The notes: generated from the sequence alone by a model not told the origin. 64,000 bases of DNA from Streptomyces sp. NBC_01717 (GCF_036248255.1 NZ_CP109178.1:8003001-8067000), one strand, 5' to 3'. Positions 1-8,182 are shown, counted from the first letter of the stretch. Translations and numbers: made by a program.

Positions 1-2
1 AA

Positions 3-305
3 CTCACCAGGTGGGGGCTGGACGACCTCCTGTTCACCACCGAACTCATCGTCAGCGAACTGGTGACCAACGCCATCCGCTATGGTCGTCCGCCTGCGGA
101 ACTGCGTCTGATTCGCCACGACGTTCTGGTCTGCGAGGTCACCGACTCCAGTCCCACCCAGCCTCGCCTGCGGCGTGCCGCAACCACCGACGAGGGAGGA
201 CGTGGCCTGTTCCTCGTCGCCCAGCTCGCCATGCGCTGGGGCTGCCGCTACAACCCAGGCGGCAAGACGATCTGGGCCGAGCAGCTCGTCGAGTACCCGC
301 ACTGA
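3..305 (+). CDS. C-terminal GHKL ATPase domain of a regulator, probably SpoIIE family (5' truncated)
   Basis: The window opens inside this gene and only about the last 100 residues are visible. They form an anti-sigma-type HATPase_c_2 (GHKL) domain. The N-box ELVTNAIRYG binds Mg-ATP, the DSSPTQP stretch corresponds to the G1-like loop, and GGRGLFLV is the glycine-rich lid. In Streptomyces this domain is either free (RsbW-like) or the C terminus of a large PAS/GAF-PP2C (SpoIIE) phosphatase. The sequence ends AEQLVEYPH, the usual ending of the large form, so I favour the latter. The role would be phosphorylation or binding of an anti-anti-sigma partner. The upstream part is outside the window. 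Confidence 0.8.
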   Translation, partial: LTRWGLDDLLFTTELIVSELVTNAIRYGRPPAELRLIRHDVLVCEVTDSSPTQPRLRRAATTDEGGRGLFLVAQLAMRWGCRYNPGGKTIWAEQLVEYPH

Positions 306-733
306 ACCGCGGCCCCCTCGTTGTGCTGCAGGCGACGACGCGGTGAGCGCGGCTCCTGCGCAGTGAGAGTCGCTGCGCGCCCTTTAACGCAGATTGTTTG
401 CACATAGTCATTAAGTGCGGCTGGGTTGACCTGGCCCATTGAAGTGAGCGAAGACCACGCATGACAGCCGCGCCCACGGCCACTGACAGCGCCCGTTCTG
501 CCACGGGCCGAGCCTGGCTGAGGTCGTAGCGGTCCCGGTCGGCGGGGCCCTCTGAGCCGAGGAGCACAACGGTGAACTGTGGGGTGCACGGGTTCCCCCT
601 GCCCCTGGCGGTCGCCGAGCATGGCGACTCGCAAGTCCGTTCCGGTCAGGTGCGTTCGCGGTCGATTCAGGGCGCGCACAGCCTGCCGGCGATGCGAACG
701 GTTTGGGCCTGTGGGCGCAAGGTGGTGTGTGTC
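306..733. other. Intergenic stretch without a convincing gene
   Basis: This region separates the GHKL regulator from the convergent His-rich secreted protein. I see no reading frame with a ribosome-binding site and recognisable protein. A 22-codon frame starting at ATG 461 reads like a Thr/Ala-rich N terminus but stops at once, so it is not called. Two AT-richer patches (about 385-415) are the only notable composition change. Confidence 0.5.
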
Positions 734-1126
734 TCAGTGGTCGTTGTGGTTGCGGTTGTGGTGGTTCCAGTCGCGGGCGTCGTGTTCATAGCGGTTCCAG
801 TGGTGCCGGTACGACCTGTCGAACTTCCAGCCGCATTCAGTGTCATCCCAGCGGTAGCAGTGACCATCGCGGCTGTATCGGGTCGAGTCGTTGACGCGGT
901 CGTCGTGATGCCGGCCGCGGACTCCGTCCCAGCAGTAGCCCTGCTCGATCAGGTAGCTGACACCGTGGTCCCAGCGGTAGTCGGTGGCCTTGACGCTGAC
1001 GGCCGGACGCTGAACGTGTGCGAAGTCAGGAGTCGCGGCCGAAGCGGTGCCCCCGGCACCGAGAACGGCAACACCTGCCACCACTACGGAGGTAGCAGTG
1101 AGAGAGAGGCGCTTCTTGAGCTTCAT
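734..1126 (-). CDS. Secreted His/Asp/Arg-rich small protein
   Basis: A 130-residue protein with a clear Sec signal peptide (KLKKR, hydrophobic TATSVVVAGVAVLGAGG, cleavage near TASA-ATP). The mature part has two Cys in aromatic settings (GYCWDG and HCYRWDD) plus one in ECGW, and the C-terminal 30 residues are dominated by His, Asn, Asp and Arg. I do not recognise a family. A surface metal-binding or polyelectrolyte role is only a guess from composition. The ATG at 1126 is chosen over the one at 1132 because GGAAGG lies 7 bases upstream of it. Two palindromes at 1215-1262 lie in its promoter region and suggest specific repression. Confidence 0.72.
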   Translation of the reverse strand: MKLKKRLSLTATSVVVAGVAVLGAGGTASAATPDFAHVQRPAVSVKATDYRWDHGVSYLIEQGYCWDGVRGRHHDDRVNDSTRYSRDGHCYRWDDTECGWKFDRSYRHHWNRYEHDARDWNHHNRNHNDH

Positions 1127-1214
1127 GGTCATTCCTTCCGGATTGGTGCAATCTGCACCATCAGTTGCTTGCGCAGGCGATGTGATGCGCCCGGCGTCCT
1201 CGAAGAGTGCCTTT

Positions 1215-1262
1215 CCATACGCCGTACGGAACTGCCCTTCATTAATACCATACGGCGTATGG
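1215..1262 (-). promoter_or_regulatory. Tandem TetR-type operators CCATACGGCGTATGG
   Basis: There are two 15-bp palindromes, CCATACGCCGTACGG at 1215-1229 and CCATACGGCGTATGG at 1248-1262. The second is perfect around its centre. The first, read on the other strand, differs from it at one base. Their centres are 33 bp apart, about three helical turns, as for two repressor dimers on one face of the DNA. A TATTAAT box at 1241-1247 on the minus strand lies between them and could be the -10 of the His-rich protein gene. No TetR gene is adjacent, so the regulator is unknown. Confidence 0.6.
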
Positions 1263-1707
1263 AAGTGTCGAGGGCGACTCACGGAAGAGGGGCTAGGGCG
1301 GACTGGGTGTCCGTCTAACGAGCAAAAAAATTTCCCTCGGCCAGTCACCTGGGCGCTGTGGCAGTTGCATCTGCTCCTCGGCCACGGAGTACGACCGTGG
1401 GCAGCCATCCACACGTATGGTTTTGGCCAGCTTGGCGGCTGGTGCACGCTCACGGAGCCCGAGTGTGGATACCGCAGGTCAGGAGAACTTCGCATTCGCG
1501 GGGCCCGTGGTTCTCCCACGGGAAAACGGCGGGGAGCTGAAGCGGCTTGAAGCGGGCCAGAACGGGTTGATGCGGGCCGAAGCGCTGAGTGTCTAGCCTG
1601 GTCAGAGGGAATTCGCAGGTCAGCGCGCCGCAAGGGGCCCACTCGCAATCGGCTCCGGCCCAAGCCCCGGCCTCCGTCGGCACGGAGCACCTTCCGTCCC
1701 CGGGGGA
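1263..1707. other. Intergenic stretch; no gene seen
   Basis: This lies between the operator pair and the permease remnant. An A-run at about 1324-1330 stands out in otherwise GC-rich DNA. Near 1546-1580 a 12-base unit TTGAAGCGGGCC recurs with one change (TTGATGCGGGCC). No supported reading frame was found on either strand. Confidence 0.45.
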
Positions 1708-2230
1708 GTGGGCAGCCGGCACGCCCGGCGCCTCGGGCTTCCGGTCGCCACCGCGCTGGTCATGGGAAACATCATCGGCGGCGGCATCTTCCTGCTCCCC
1801 GTGTCCGTCGCCCCGTACGGCACCATCAGCCTCGTCGCCTTCGGTGCCATCGCCCTCGCGCTCGTCTTCGGGCGGCTCGCGCAGCGCGACCCGCGCACCG
1901 GCGGGCCGTACGTCTACGTGCGCGAGGCCTTCGGTGATTTCGCGGGCTTCCTGGCCGCCTGGTCGTACTGGATCACCTCCTGGGTGAGCAACGCGGCGCT
2001 CGCCGTCACCGCAGTGGGCTACCTGGACGTGCTGCTTCGTGTCGGGGCAGCGCGACCGGGTCCGCCCGGCTCGGCTCACCCGTGACGCCGTGCTCGCGCA
2101 GGCCGCCTTCGGCTTCTCCATGTGGCTCCTGGCGGGTTCCGGCTACGCCGCCGTCTACCAGGGCGTGCTGTTCCTCTTCGCGGGTGTCCTGGTCTACGCA
2201 TGGATGTCGGCCCGCAAGGCTCGCGCCTGA
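1708..2230 (+). pseudogene. APC-family amino acid permease remnant
   Basis: The first part, from GTG 1708, encodes the typical APC-superfamily N terminus. It has the unwound helix 1 motif GNIIGGGIFLLP, then helices 2 and 3 with GGPYVYVREAFGDFAGFLAAWSYW. The match is lost after VGYLDVLL (about 2035). A second frame, ending at 2230, encodes the last helix pair of such a transporter (AAFGFSMWLLAGSGYAAVYQG, then FLFAGVLVYAWMSARKA). The complete protein would have 420-450 residues and 12 helices; only about 170 codons remain, in two frames. The middle has therefore been deleted and the junction is out of frame. The gene is dead, most like an arginine/agmatine-type antiporter. Confidence 0.8.
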
Positions 2231-2390
2231 CGCCTCGGCGGGGCCGGTCGGCCGACCGGCCAGGTGGCGTCGGGCGCATCGGAATGCATGTGCTCGATGT
2301 GCCGGCGGGTCGTCAGGCGCAGTCCTGCACAGCCGCGTGCGGGAAGCGGGACGGGCGCGGTGTCCGCCCCGCCGACGCGAGGTGTCCCGC

Positions 2391-3662
2391 TCAGCGCACC
2401 GACGCGGCCGGCGGGCGCTCGCGCAGGGCGCCGTAGGCGAGGAAGTACGCCGGCAGGCGGTTCAGCCACCGTGAGGTCGTGATCAGCTCGCTCAGCCGCT
2501 GGGCGCGCTTACGGCTGCCGAACGCCGGGCGGCCCGACAGGACCGGTTCGATGACGTTCGTGTGGGCGAAACGCTGCAGGGCCTGCGTCGCGGCGGTGGT
2601 CGGCCAGCGGCGGCGCTGGACGCGGCGTACGGTCCGCAGACCGACCGCGCCCGCGCGCAGCGGTTCGACGAGATACCGGGCGGCGGCCACCGCGTCCTCG
2701 ACGGCGAGGTTGATGCCGATGCCGAAGACCGGTGACATCGCGTGTGCCGCGTCGCCGATGCACAGCAGTCCCGGGCGGTGCCAGCGCCGTAGGCGGTCGA
2801 GACGCACGTCGAGCAGCTTCACGTCGTCCCACGACCCGAGCGCCTGCACCCGGTCCGCGAGCCAGGGGACGGCAGCCGTGAATTCGCCCATGAACCGGCC
2901 GAGACCGGCGGCCCGGCGCCGGGTGTCGGTTCCCTTGGGGATCAGTGCGGCGCACTGCCAGTAGTCTCCGCGGTCGATCATGGCGCTGAAGAACCGGTCG
3001 CCGACGCCTCCGACGAGCCCGTGCGGGTCGTCCTCCCGCCGCGGCAGCCGGAACCACCAGGCGTCCATCGGGCAGGTGAACTTCCGCAGTCCCAGTTCGG
3101 GCAACGCCCTGGCCAGCGAGGACCGGCCATCGCAGGCAACGGTGAGGGTGGCCCGCAGCTCACCGGTACGGCCGTCGGACGTGCGGTACCGGACCCCCGT
3201 GACCCTCTCGCGAGATCTCGGCCGGGCTCGACCAGGAGGGACCTCGACGCGGTCCATGAGGAAGGCGGTCGCCTCGGTGTTCATCCGCACGGAGAAGGAC
3301 GGCTCCCGCTCGGCCTCGTCCACGAGGAGGTTGAGCAGATCCCACTGGGGCACCATCGCGATGTAGTTGTACTTGCCCCGCAGCGCGCCGATGTTTCCGA
3401 CGGTGACCAGCGAACGGTTCGGGCCGAGCGGGAGCTGGACGGTCGTCACCCGCCGTTGCGGCAGCCGGCCGAATCGCTCGGCCAGCCCCAGGTCCTCCAG
3501 CAGCGCCAGGGTGGACGGATGCACGGTGTCACCGCGGAAGTCGCGCAGGAAGTCGCCGTGCTTCTCCAGGACCGTGACCGCCACCCCCGCCCGGGCCAGC
3601 AACAGCCCGAGGACCATACCGGCGGGGCCACCGCCCACCACGCAGCACGTGGTCCGCTCCAT
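2391..3662 (-). CDS. FAD-dependent aromatic-type monooxygenase
   Basis: A 423-residue single-component flavoprotein hydroxylase of the PHBH/UbiH fold. It has the Rossmann FAD motif CCVVGGGPAGMVLGLLLARAG at the N terminus, the DG motif VACDGRSSLAR in the middle and the second FAD site CIGDAAHAMSPVFGIGINLA near residue 300. It should use NAD(P)H and O2 to hydroxylate or epoxidise an unknown small molecule. The start at 3662 has GAAGGAAG eight bases upstream. A longer start at 3701 adds 13 residues before the FAD motif and would be nearly leaderless. It is transcribed divergently from the P450 at 3770, so the two oxygenases may share a pathway. Confidence 0.85.
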   Translation of the reverse strand: MERTTCCVVGGGPAGMVLGLLLARAGVAVTVLEKHGDFLRDFRGDTVHPSTLALLEDLGLAERFGRLPQRRVTTVQLPLGPNRSLVTVGNIGALRGKYNYIAMVPQWDLLNLLVDEAEREPSFSVRMNTEATAFLMDRVEVPPGRARPRSRERVTGVRYRTSDGRTGELRATLTVACDGRSSLARALPELGLRKFTCPMDAWWFRLPRREDDPHGLVGGVGDRFFSAMIDRGDYWQCAALIPKGTDTRRRAAGLGRFMGEFTAAVPWLADRVQALGSWDDVKLLDVRLDRLRRWHRPGLLCIGDAAHAMSPVFGIGINLAVEDAVAAARYLVEPLRAGAVGLRTVRRVQRRRWPTTAATQALQRFAHTNVIEPVLSGRPAFGSRKRAQRLSELITTSRWLNRLPAYFLAYGALRERPPAASVR

Positions 3663-3701
3663 CGCAACCGCTTCCTTCGGTGAAATTCCCGGGTCAGTCA
3701 T

Positions 3702-3737
3702 ATCGGGAGATATACCCTCAGGTCTGATAAGTCCGAA
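3702..3737 (-). promoter_or_regulatory. Possible promoter between monooxygenase and P450
   Basis: On the minus strand TTCGGA (3737-3732) and a TATATC box (3714-3709) are separated by 17 bases. The start point would fall just before ATG 3701. The same stretch holds an imperfect palindrome TAAGTCCGAACTAA, which may be an operator for the divergent pair. The -35 match is poor, so this is tentative. Confidence 0.3.
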
Positions 3738-3769
3738 CTAATGGGTCGTAACGTATCCCTGGAGGCATC

Positions 3770-4996
3770 ATGAGCCAGCAGCCGGTCCTTCTGCCCTACG
3801 CCGACCCGGCCTTCGTCTCGGATCCCTTCCCGCTCTACCGGCAGCTGCGCGAGGAGGGCCCGGTACGCCGTGCCGTGATCGCCGGTGGCCTGGAGGCGTG
3901 GCTGGTCACGCGGTACGACGACGGTCTCGCGGCCCTGGCGGACCCCCGGTTGAGCAGCGACGTCCGCGACGCCTCGGATCCCCGGCTGCTGCGGCAGCTG
4001 CCCGTGACGGAACGCGAGTCGATGATCAGCAACATGCTCCGCTCCGACCCGCCCGACCACACCCGCTTGCGCCGTCTGGTCTCCAGGGCGTTCACGGCAC
4101 GCCGGGTGGCCGAGTTGCGGCCCCGTGTCCAGGAGATCAGCGACCGGCTGCTCGACGCGGTCGTGCCGGCCGGCCGGGCCGAACTCGTCGCGGACTTCGC
4201 GCTTCCGCTACCGGTCACCGTGATCAGTGAGCTGCTCGGCGTGCCTGTCGAGGACCGGCACGACTTCCAGCGGTGGACGGACGACATGCTTCTGCGAAGG
4301 GCGGAACTTCCGGACCCGGCACTCGTGGACGAGTCGTGGCAGCGGATGCACTCGTACCTGACCAAGCTCCTGGAGACCAAGCGGGCCCGGCCCGGGGACG
4401 ATCTGCTCGGCGCGCTGATCACCGCCAGGGACGAGGAGCAGCAGCTGAACGAGGACGAGCTGATCGCCATGTCGTTCCTGCTGCTGGTCGCGGGATACAT
4501 CACCACCGTCAACCTGATCGGTGGCGGCATCGCGGCACTGCTGGCCAACCCCCGTCAGCTCGAGATGCTGCGGGACGATCCGACGTTGCTGCCGGGCGCG
4601 ATCGAGGAGTTCCTGCGCTACGACGGGCCGGTCAACCCCGGCATCGCCCGGTTCGCGCGCGAGGACGTCGAGATCGCGGGCGTGAACATCCCGTGCGGCG
4701 CGACCGTGCTGATCGCCTCCGCCATCGCGGACCGCGACCCGGCACGGTTCTCCGATCCGGACAGGCTGGACATCACCCGGCGGGACACCGCCCACCTTGC
4801 GTTCGGGCACGGCATCCACTACTGCCTGGGGGCGCCGCTGGCCAGACTGGAGGGTCAGATCGCCATCGGAACCGCCCTGCGCCGCCTCCCGGACCTCGCG
4901 CTGGCCGTGCCCCCGGGCGAGCTGCGCTGGCGGCCGGGCGGGCTGCGCGGCCCCGAGCGACTGCCTGTCACCTTCGCCTCCGGCGGCGCCGGCTGA
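3770..4996 (+). CDS. Cytochrome P450 with an atypical I-helix
   Basis: A 408-residue soluble bacterial class I P450. The heme-binding loop is HLAFGHGIHYCLGAPLARLE with the thiolate Cys at about residue 352. The K-helix ExxR motif is in EEFLRYDGPV at about 279. The I-helix reads VAGYITTVN (about 239-247), where related enzymes have AGHETT: the conserved acid before the Thr is Ile. This acid normally takes part in proton delivery for O-O cleavage. A good ribosome-binding site (CTGGAGG) precedes ATG 3770. No ferredoxin is adjacent; electrons might come from the module at 14 kb. Its divergent neighbour is a flavin monooxygenase. Substrate unknown. Confidence 0.93.
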   Translation: MSQQPVLLPYADPAFVSDPFPLYRQLREEGPVRRAVIAGGLEAWLVTRYDDGLAALADPRLSSDVRDASDPRLLRQLPVTERESMISNMLRSDPPDHTRLRRLVSRAFTARRVAELRPRVQEISDRLLDAVVPAGRAELVADFALPLPVTVISELLGVPVEDRHDFQRWTDDMLLRRAELPDPALVDESWQRMHSYLTKLLETKRARPGDDLLGALITARDEEQQLNEDELIAMSFLLLVAGYITTVNLIGGGIAALLANPRQLEMLRDDPTLLPGAIEEFLRYDGPVNPGIARFAREDVEIAGVNIPCGATVLIASAIADRDPARFSDPDRLDITRRDTAHLAFGHGIHYCLGAPLARLEGQIAIGTALRRLPDLALAVPPGELRWRPGGLRGPERLPVTFASGGAG

Positions 4997-5104
4997 GAGC
5001 GCCGGAATCGAGAGCGTCCCGGCGCACAGCCCCTCCGCCCCGCCTCTCGGCACCACCTCCGCAGCCGCACCGTGCGAGCGAGGGTGACCTGAGACCGCCG
5101 CCTG

Positions 5105-6595
5105 TTACCGCTGCGCGGCCGCGAGTTCGCGCACCGTGGCCATGTCGCTGAACGGAATCAGCTGTTCCCCGATGATCTGGTACGGCTCACTGCCCTTGCC
5201 CGCAACCAGGACGACGTCATCCGGACCGGCGGCGGACAGGGCGAAGGCGATGGCCCGGCGGCGGTCCGCGAACCTCTCGAACCGGGTGCCGGTGGCCACG
5301 AGCCCGGGCGTGATCTGGTCCATGATCGCCTCGGGGTCCTCGTTCCGTGGGTTGTCCGAGGTGAGGACACACAGATCGGAGTGGGTCCCGGCGATCTCGC
5401 CCATCTGCGCGCGCTTGGTGGCGTCCCGGTCGCCCCCGCAGCCGAACACGGTGATGACCCGGCCCGGCGCGAAGTCCCGGATGGCGGAGAGCACCTTGTC
5501 CAGGGAGTCGGGGGAGTGGGCGTAGTCCACGATCACGGACGAACCGTGGGGGGTCTCGAAGCGTTCGAGCCGCCCGGGGACCGGGGGCATCCGGTCGAGC
5601 GCGGCAACCAGACCCGCCAGGTCGTGCCCCAGGAGGTGGCAGGCCGCCACGGCGGCCAGCGCATTGGCCACCGAGAACCGGCCGGGCACCGGGATCGCCG
5701 CGGGGTACTTGCTCCCCGCGTGGTGGAGGGTGAAACGCGTACCGAAGGCGTTCATGCTCAGGTCCGTCGCCCGGTAGTCGGCCTCCGCGTCGATACCGTA
5801 CGTGGTGACCGGGCCTGGCATGATCCGCTTGATCCCGGCCCCCACGGGGTCATCGGCGTTGACCACGGCGAGCCGGCAAAGCCCCTGGAAGAGGCGGAGT
5901 TTGGCGTCGCGGTAGTTCTCCATGGTGCCGTGGTCGTCCAGGTGGTCCTGCGTGAGATTGGTGAAGATCCCCACGTCGATGAACGCACGGTCCACCCGGT
6001 GGTTCAGCAGGCCCATCGAGGTGGCCTCCAGGACGACGGTGCCCACGTCGTGGTCGCGCATGTGTCCCAACAGGTACTGGAAATCCGGCGATTCCGGTGT
6101 GGTCAGCACCGAGCGCGGCATCGGGATCAGTTCGTCGCCGATGCGGCTGCCCGATGTCCCGATCACACCCACCTTCGCGCCTTCGGCGATCCTCAGGACG
6201 GACTCGACCATGTACGACACCGAGGTCTTCCCGTTGGTACCGGTCACGGCCACCATGTCCATGTCCCGACCGGGTTCGCCGTAGTAGCGCGAGGTGACGA
6301 CGGCCGCCGCCACCCGGGTGTCCGGCACTCGGACGACGCATGCATCGCCTGCCGACGCCCATACTGCCGCCGGGAGATCGGGCGCTGCCCTGTCGACGAG
6401 TACCGCCACGGCGCCACGTGCCAGTGCCGAGCCGACGGCCTCGGGGCCCCCTTCCCGATGACCGGGCACGGCGATGAACAGCGAACCCGATGAAACGCGA
6501 TGGGCGTCGAAACAGGCCCCTGCGCTGATCCTCGTATCCGGATCGCCGAGGAGGACCTCGTGATCGTGACCGGCCAGCAACTCCCTCAACTTCAT
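5105..6595 (-). CDS. murE: MurE-type UDP-MurNAc-dipeptide:diaminopimelate ligase, solitary copy
   Basis: A 496-residue Mur ligase with all three domains. The N-terminal UDP-binding domain contains FDAHRVSSGSLFIAVPG. The ATP-binding P-loop TGTNGKTS is at about 118-125. The C-terminal domain carries IVDYAHSPDSL and DNPRNEDP (about 413). The DNPR form is the one associated with diaminopimelate rather than lysine. Family members add the third amino acid of the peptidoglycan stem peptide in the cytoplasm. The gene is not in a division/cell-wall cluster; it stands alone, convergent with a P450. It may therefore be a second copy used under special conditions or for a peptide-modified product. AGAGGA precedes ATG 6595. 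Confidence 0.85.
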   Translation of the reverse strand: MKLRELLAGHDHEVLLGDPDTRISAGACFDAHRVSSGSLFIAVPGHREGGPEAVGSALARGAVAVLVDRAAPDLPAAVWASAGDACVVRVPDTRVAAAVVTSRYYGEPGRDMDMVAVTGTNGKTSVSYMVESVLRIAEGAKVGVIGTSGSRIGDELIPMPRSVLTTPESPDFQYLLGHMRDHDVGTVVLEATSMGLLNHRVDRAFIDVGIFTNLTQDHLDDHGTMENYRDAKLRLFQGLCRLAVVNADDPVGAGIKRIMPGPVTTYGIDAEADYRATDLSMNAFGTRFTLHHAGSKYPAAIPVPGRFSVANALAAVAACHLLGHDLAGLVAALDRMPPVPGRLERFETPHGSSVIVDYAHSPDSLDKVLSAIRDFAPGRVITVFGCGGDRDATKRAQMGEIAGTHSDLCVLTSDNPRNEDPEAIMDQITPGLVATGTRFERFADRRRAIAFALSAAGPDDVVLVAGKGSEPYQIIGEQLIPFSDMATVRELAAAQR

Positions 6596-7011
6596 GCAGG
6601 GTCCTCTCGAAAATGCGACACGCCCCTTCGGCCGTCGCCGAAGGGGATGCCGACGGCACGCCGAGGAGCTGCGCGAGTGTGGGGTGCTGCGGAACGCACA
6701 GCGAAGGGGGTGGAGAAGCGCTCCATGGGCGGAGCGGAAGCGGTGGGAGAACGCGCGGATCAGACCATCGGCACTGAAACCGTGAAGTCCGTGAGTGCCT
6801 GGCTAACCGTGACCGTGCAGCGCACGGCAGAGCGCCTTGGGCGCGACTGGGCCCAGCACGTGAGGGGCCTGGCGCAGGCACTCCCTCACTGCATGTGTGT
6901 CGCCCATGGGTGGAGTGTACGTCCCGTGGAGCGGCGCCGAATCCGCACTGCTCGCCTCGACCGGCCGGTCGGTTTGCGTTCGCGGCTGCCTTTCCGAAGT
7001 TCGGTGCGCAG
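6596..7011. other. Intergenic region upstream of the MurE-like gene
   Basis: No supported coding region lies here. Its main feature is a perfect hairpin at 6623-6646, listed separately. The rest is G+C-rich DNA up to the left end of the MITE-like element at 7012. Confidence 0.45.
6623..6646 (-). promoter_or_regulatory. Perfect hairpin in the presumed murE leader
   Basis: CCCCTTCGGC and GCCGAAGGGG form a 10-bp perfect stem with a 4-base loop, ending 28 bases upstream of the MurE-like start codon. On the transcript of that gene it would sit in the 5' leader just before the ribosome-binding site. It could be a leader structure or the terminator of lost upstream transcription. No U-run follows on either strand. 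Confidence 0.45.
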
Positions 7012-7179
7012 CTAAGGGCTGTCCCGTAATCCCTGGTGGATCGGCGCGCGGCGTCGGATGCGGTGCATCGCAAGGCGGAGGGGCGTCCTCGTACTGGGCG
7101 TATTCGGGCGTTCCGACAACGCGGCGAGGTGCCGTAGCTGTCGTCGCGCGCCCGCCAGGGATTACGGGACAGCCCTTAG
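7012..7179. mobile_element. MITE-like element, 168 bp, 25-bp perfect terminal inverted repeats
   Basis: Bases 7012-7036, beginning CTAAGGGCTGTCCCGTAATC, are the exact reverse complement of 7155-7179. Similarity continues inward less perfectly (GGCGCGCGGCG against GGGCGCGCGACG). The element holds no gene. If the TA just inside each outermost base is taken as a target duplication, the repeats begin AGGGCTGTCCCG, which fits elements moved in trans by IS630/Tc1-type transposases. Motifs of this kind recur in Streptomyces intergenic DNA as far as I recall. A scrambled, shorter relative lies at 50825-50869. Confidence 0.75.
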
Positions 7180-7222
7180 GGCTGATCGCGCACCCGTGCG
7201 CCCGGCGAAGTGGTGGCGTCGC

Positions 7223-7432
7223 TCAGCAGGAGGCCGCCGATGCGGGTCTTTCGCCGGGCACCACCGCGGCGACGCCGGGCGGCACGGCGAGATCCTGGGC
7301 GACGAACGCGGAATCGCGAGAGGTTCCGCTCGGCGGGTTCGCTCTGATGACGTGGTCTGCCAGGTCCGCCAACTCTTCAGCTGTGACTGGCACTTGAGTA
7401 GCACCGGGCATGCACTGCACGACTGCCTTCAC
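7223..7432 (-). CDS. Possible small hypothetical protein
   Basis: A 69-codon frame opening with GTG 7432, five bases after GTGAGG. It reads VKAVVQCMPGATQVPVTAEE and continues with LADLADHVIRANPPSG. The N-terminal half looks like ordinary soluble protein with Glu/Asp-rich helix; the C-terminal half is Ala/Pro-rich. No family recognised. It is divergent from the lamin-tail protein and abuts the MITE. A longer version could start at ATG 7462. Equally it may be a chance frame in GC-rich DNA. Confidence 0.3.
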   Translation of the reverse strand: MKAVVQCMPGATQVPVTAEELADLADHVIRANPPSGTSRDSAFVAQDLAVPPGVAAVVPGERPASAASC

Positions 7433-7515
7433 ATATTCCTCACCTTTTCGACACTTGGTCATCACGGATTGTGTAGGCTCCGGGGCCTCTGTACGTACCA
7501 CTGGGGGGATTCCTC

Positions 7516-8010
7516 ATGCGCATACGCCATGTCATATCCACTGTTGTCGCTGTCGGGACCGTCGCGGTCGTTACCGCAGCTCCGGCACAGGCAGCCGAGT
7601 ACTCGTCGGCGCTGAAGGTCAAGGGTGTCCAGTACGACGCGCCCGGCACGGACTCCAACAAGTGCTCCACCGGGAACAGCAAGGACGAGTACCTGACGAT
7701 CAAGAACTACTCGTCGACGGCGACCATCAATCTCAAGGGCTACGTCGTCAAGGACGCCACCGGTAATCGCTTCATCTTCCCGGCCGGCCACTACCTCCAG
7801 CCCGGCGACTACGTAAAGCTGCGGGGCGGCCACGGCACCGACTCCGACGCCAAGAACGTGGTCTACCGCCAGAACTGCAACTTCATCTGGAACAACGACA
7901 AGGACACCATCTACCTGTACAAGCCGTCGGGAAGCCGGGCGGACGTCCACTCCTACACCAAGACCGGCTCCGACCGCGACCGCAACGGCTACATCACCTA
8001 CCACGGCTGA
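7516..8010 (+). CDS. Secreted lamin-tail-domain (LTD) protein
   Basis: A 164-residue exported protein. Residues 1-27 are a Sec signal peptide (RIRHVISTVVAVGTVAVV, cleavage near AQA-AEY). The mature part is one lamin-tail, Ig-like beta-sandwich: EYLTIKNYSSTATINLKGYV, RFIFPAGHYLQPGDYVKLRGG and a C-terminal WNNDKDTIYLYKPSG strand pair. Such domains often tether or accompany secreted nucleases and adhesins; here it stands alone, so a structural or binding role on the cell surface is inferred. Start ATG 7516 follows a G-rich GGGGGGA site. A TAGGCT box at 7474-7479 may be its -10. Confidence 0.8.
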   Translation: MRIRHVISTVVAVGTVAVVTAAPAQAAEYSSALKVKGVQYDAPGTDSNKCSTGNSKDEYLTIKNYSSTATINLKGYVVKDATGNRFIFPAGHYLQPGDYVKLRGGHGTDSDAKNVVYRQNCNFIWNNDKDTIYLYKPSGSRADVHSYTKTGSDRDRNGYITYHG

Positions 8011-8182
8011 TGCACTCCTGCTGACCACCGATGGGAACGGCGGCAGAGGGCGAGTGCTCTGCCGCCGGTTCGCCGGCGGGCGTCCCGCTGTCGCCCCACA
8101 TCGTCGACTGCGGATCGGTCAGTGTGCTCCGAGGCGGCGCTGCCGCACTGCCCGGCCCGGCCACCGCGCTTACGGTGGTGGG

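Noticed and set aside
572..1318. 248-codon Val/Ala-rich plus-strand frame
   Set aside because: It lies opposite the His-rich secreted protein, which has a signal peptide and a proper ribosome-binding site. The plus frame is low-complexity and looks like an antisense shadow.
3702..3769. Palindrome TAAGTCCGAACTAA as a MarR-type operator
   Set aside because: Only 10 of 14 positions are symmetrical and no MarR/TetR gene is near. It is kept only as part of a tentative promoter entry.
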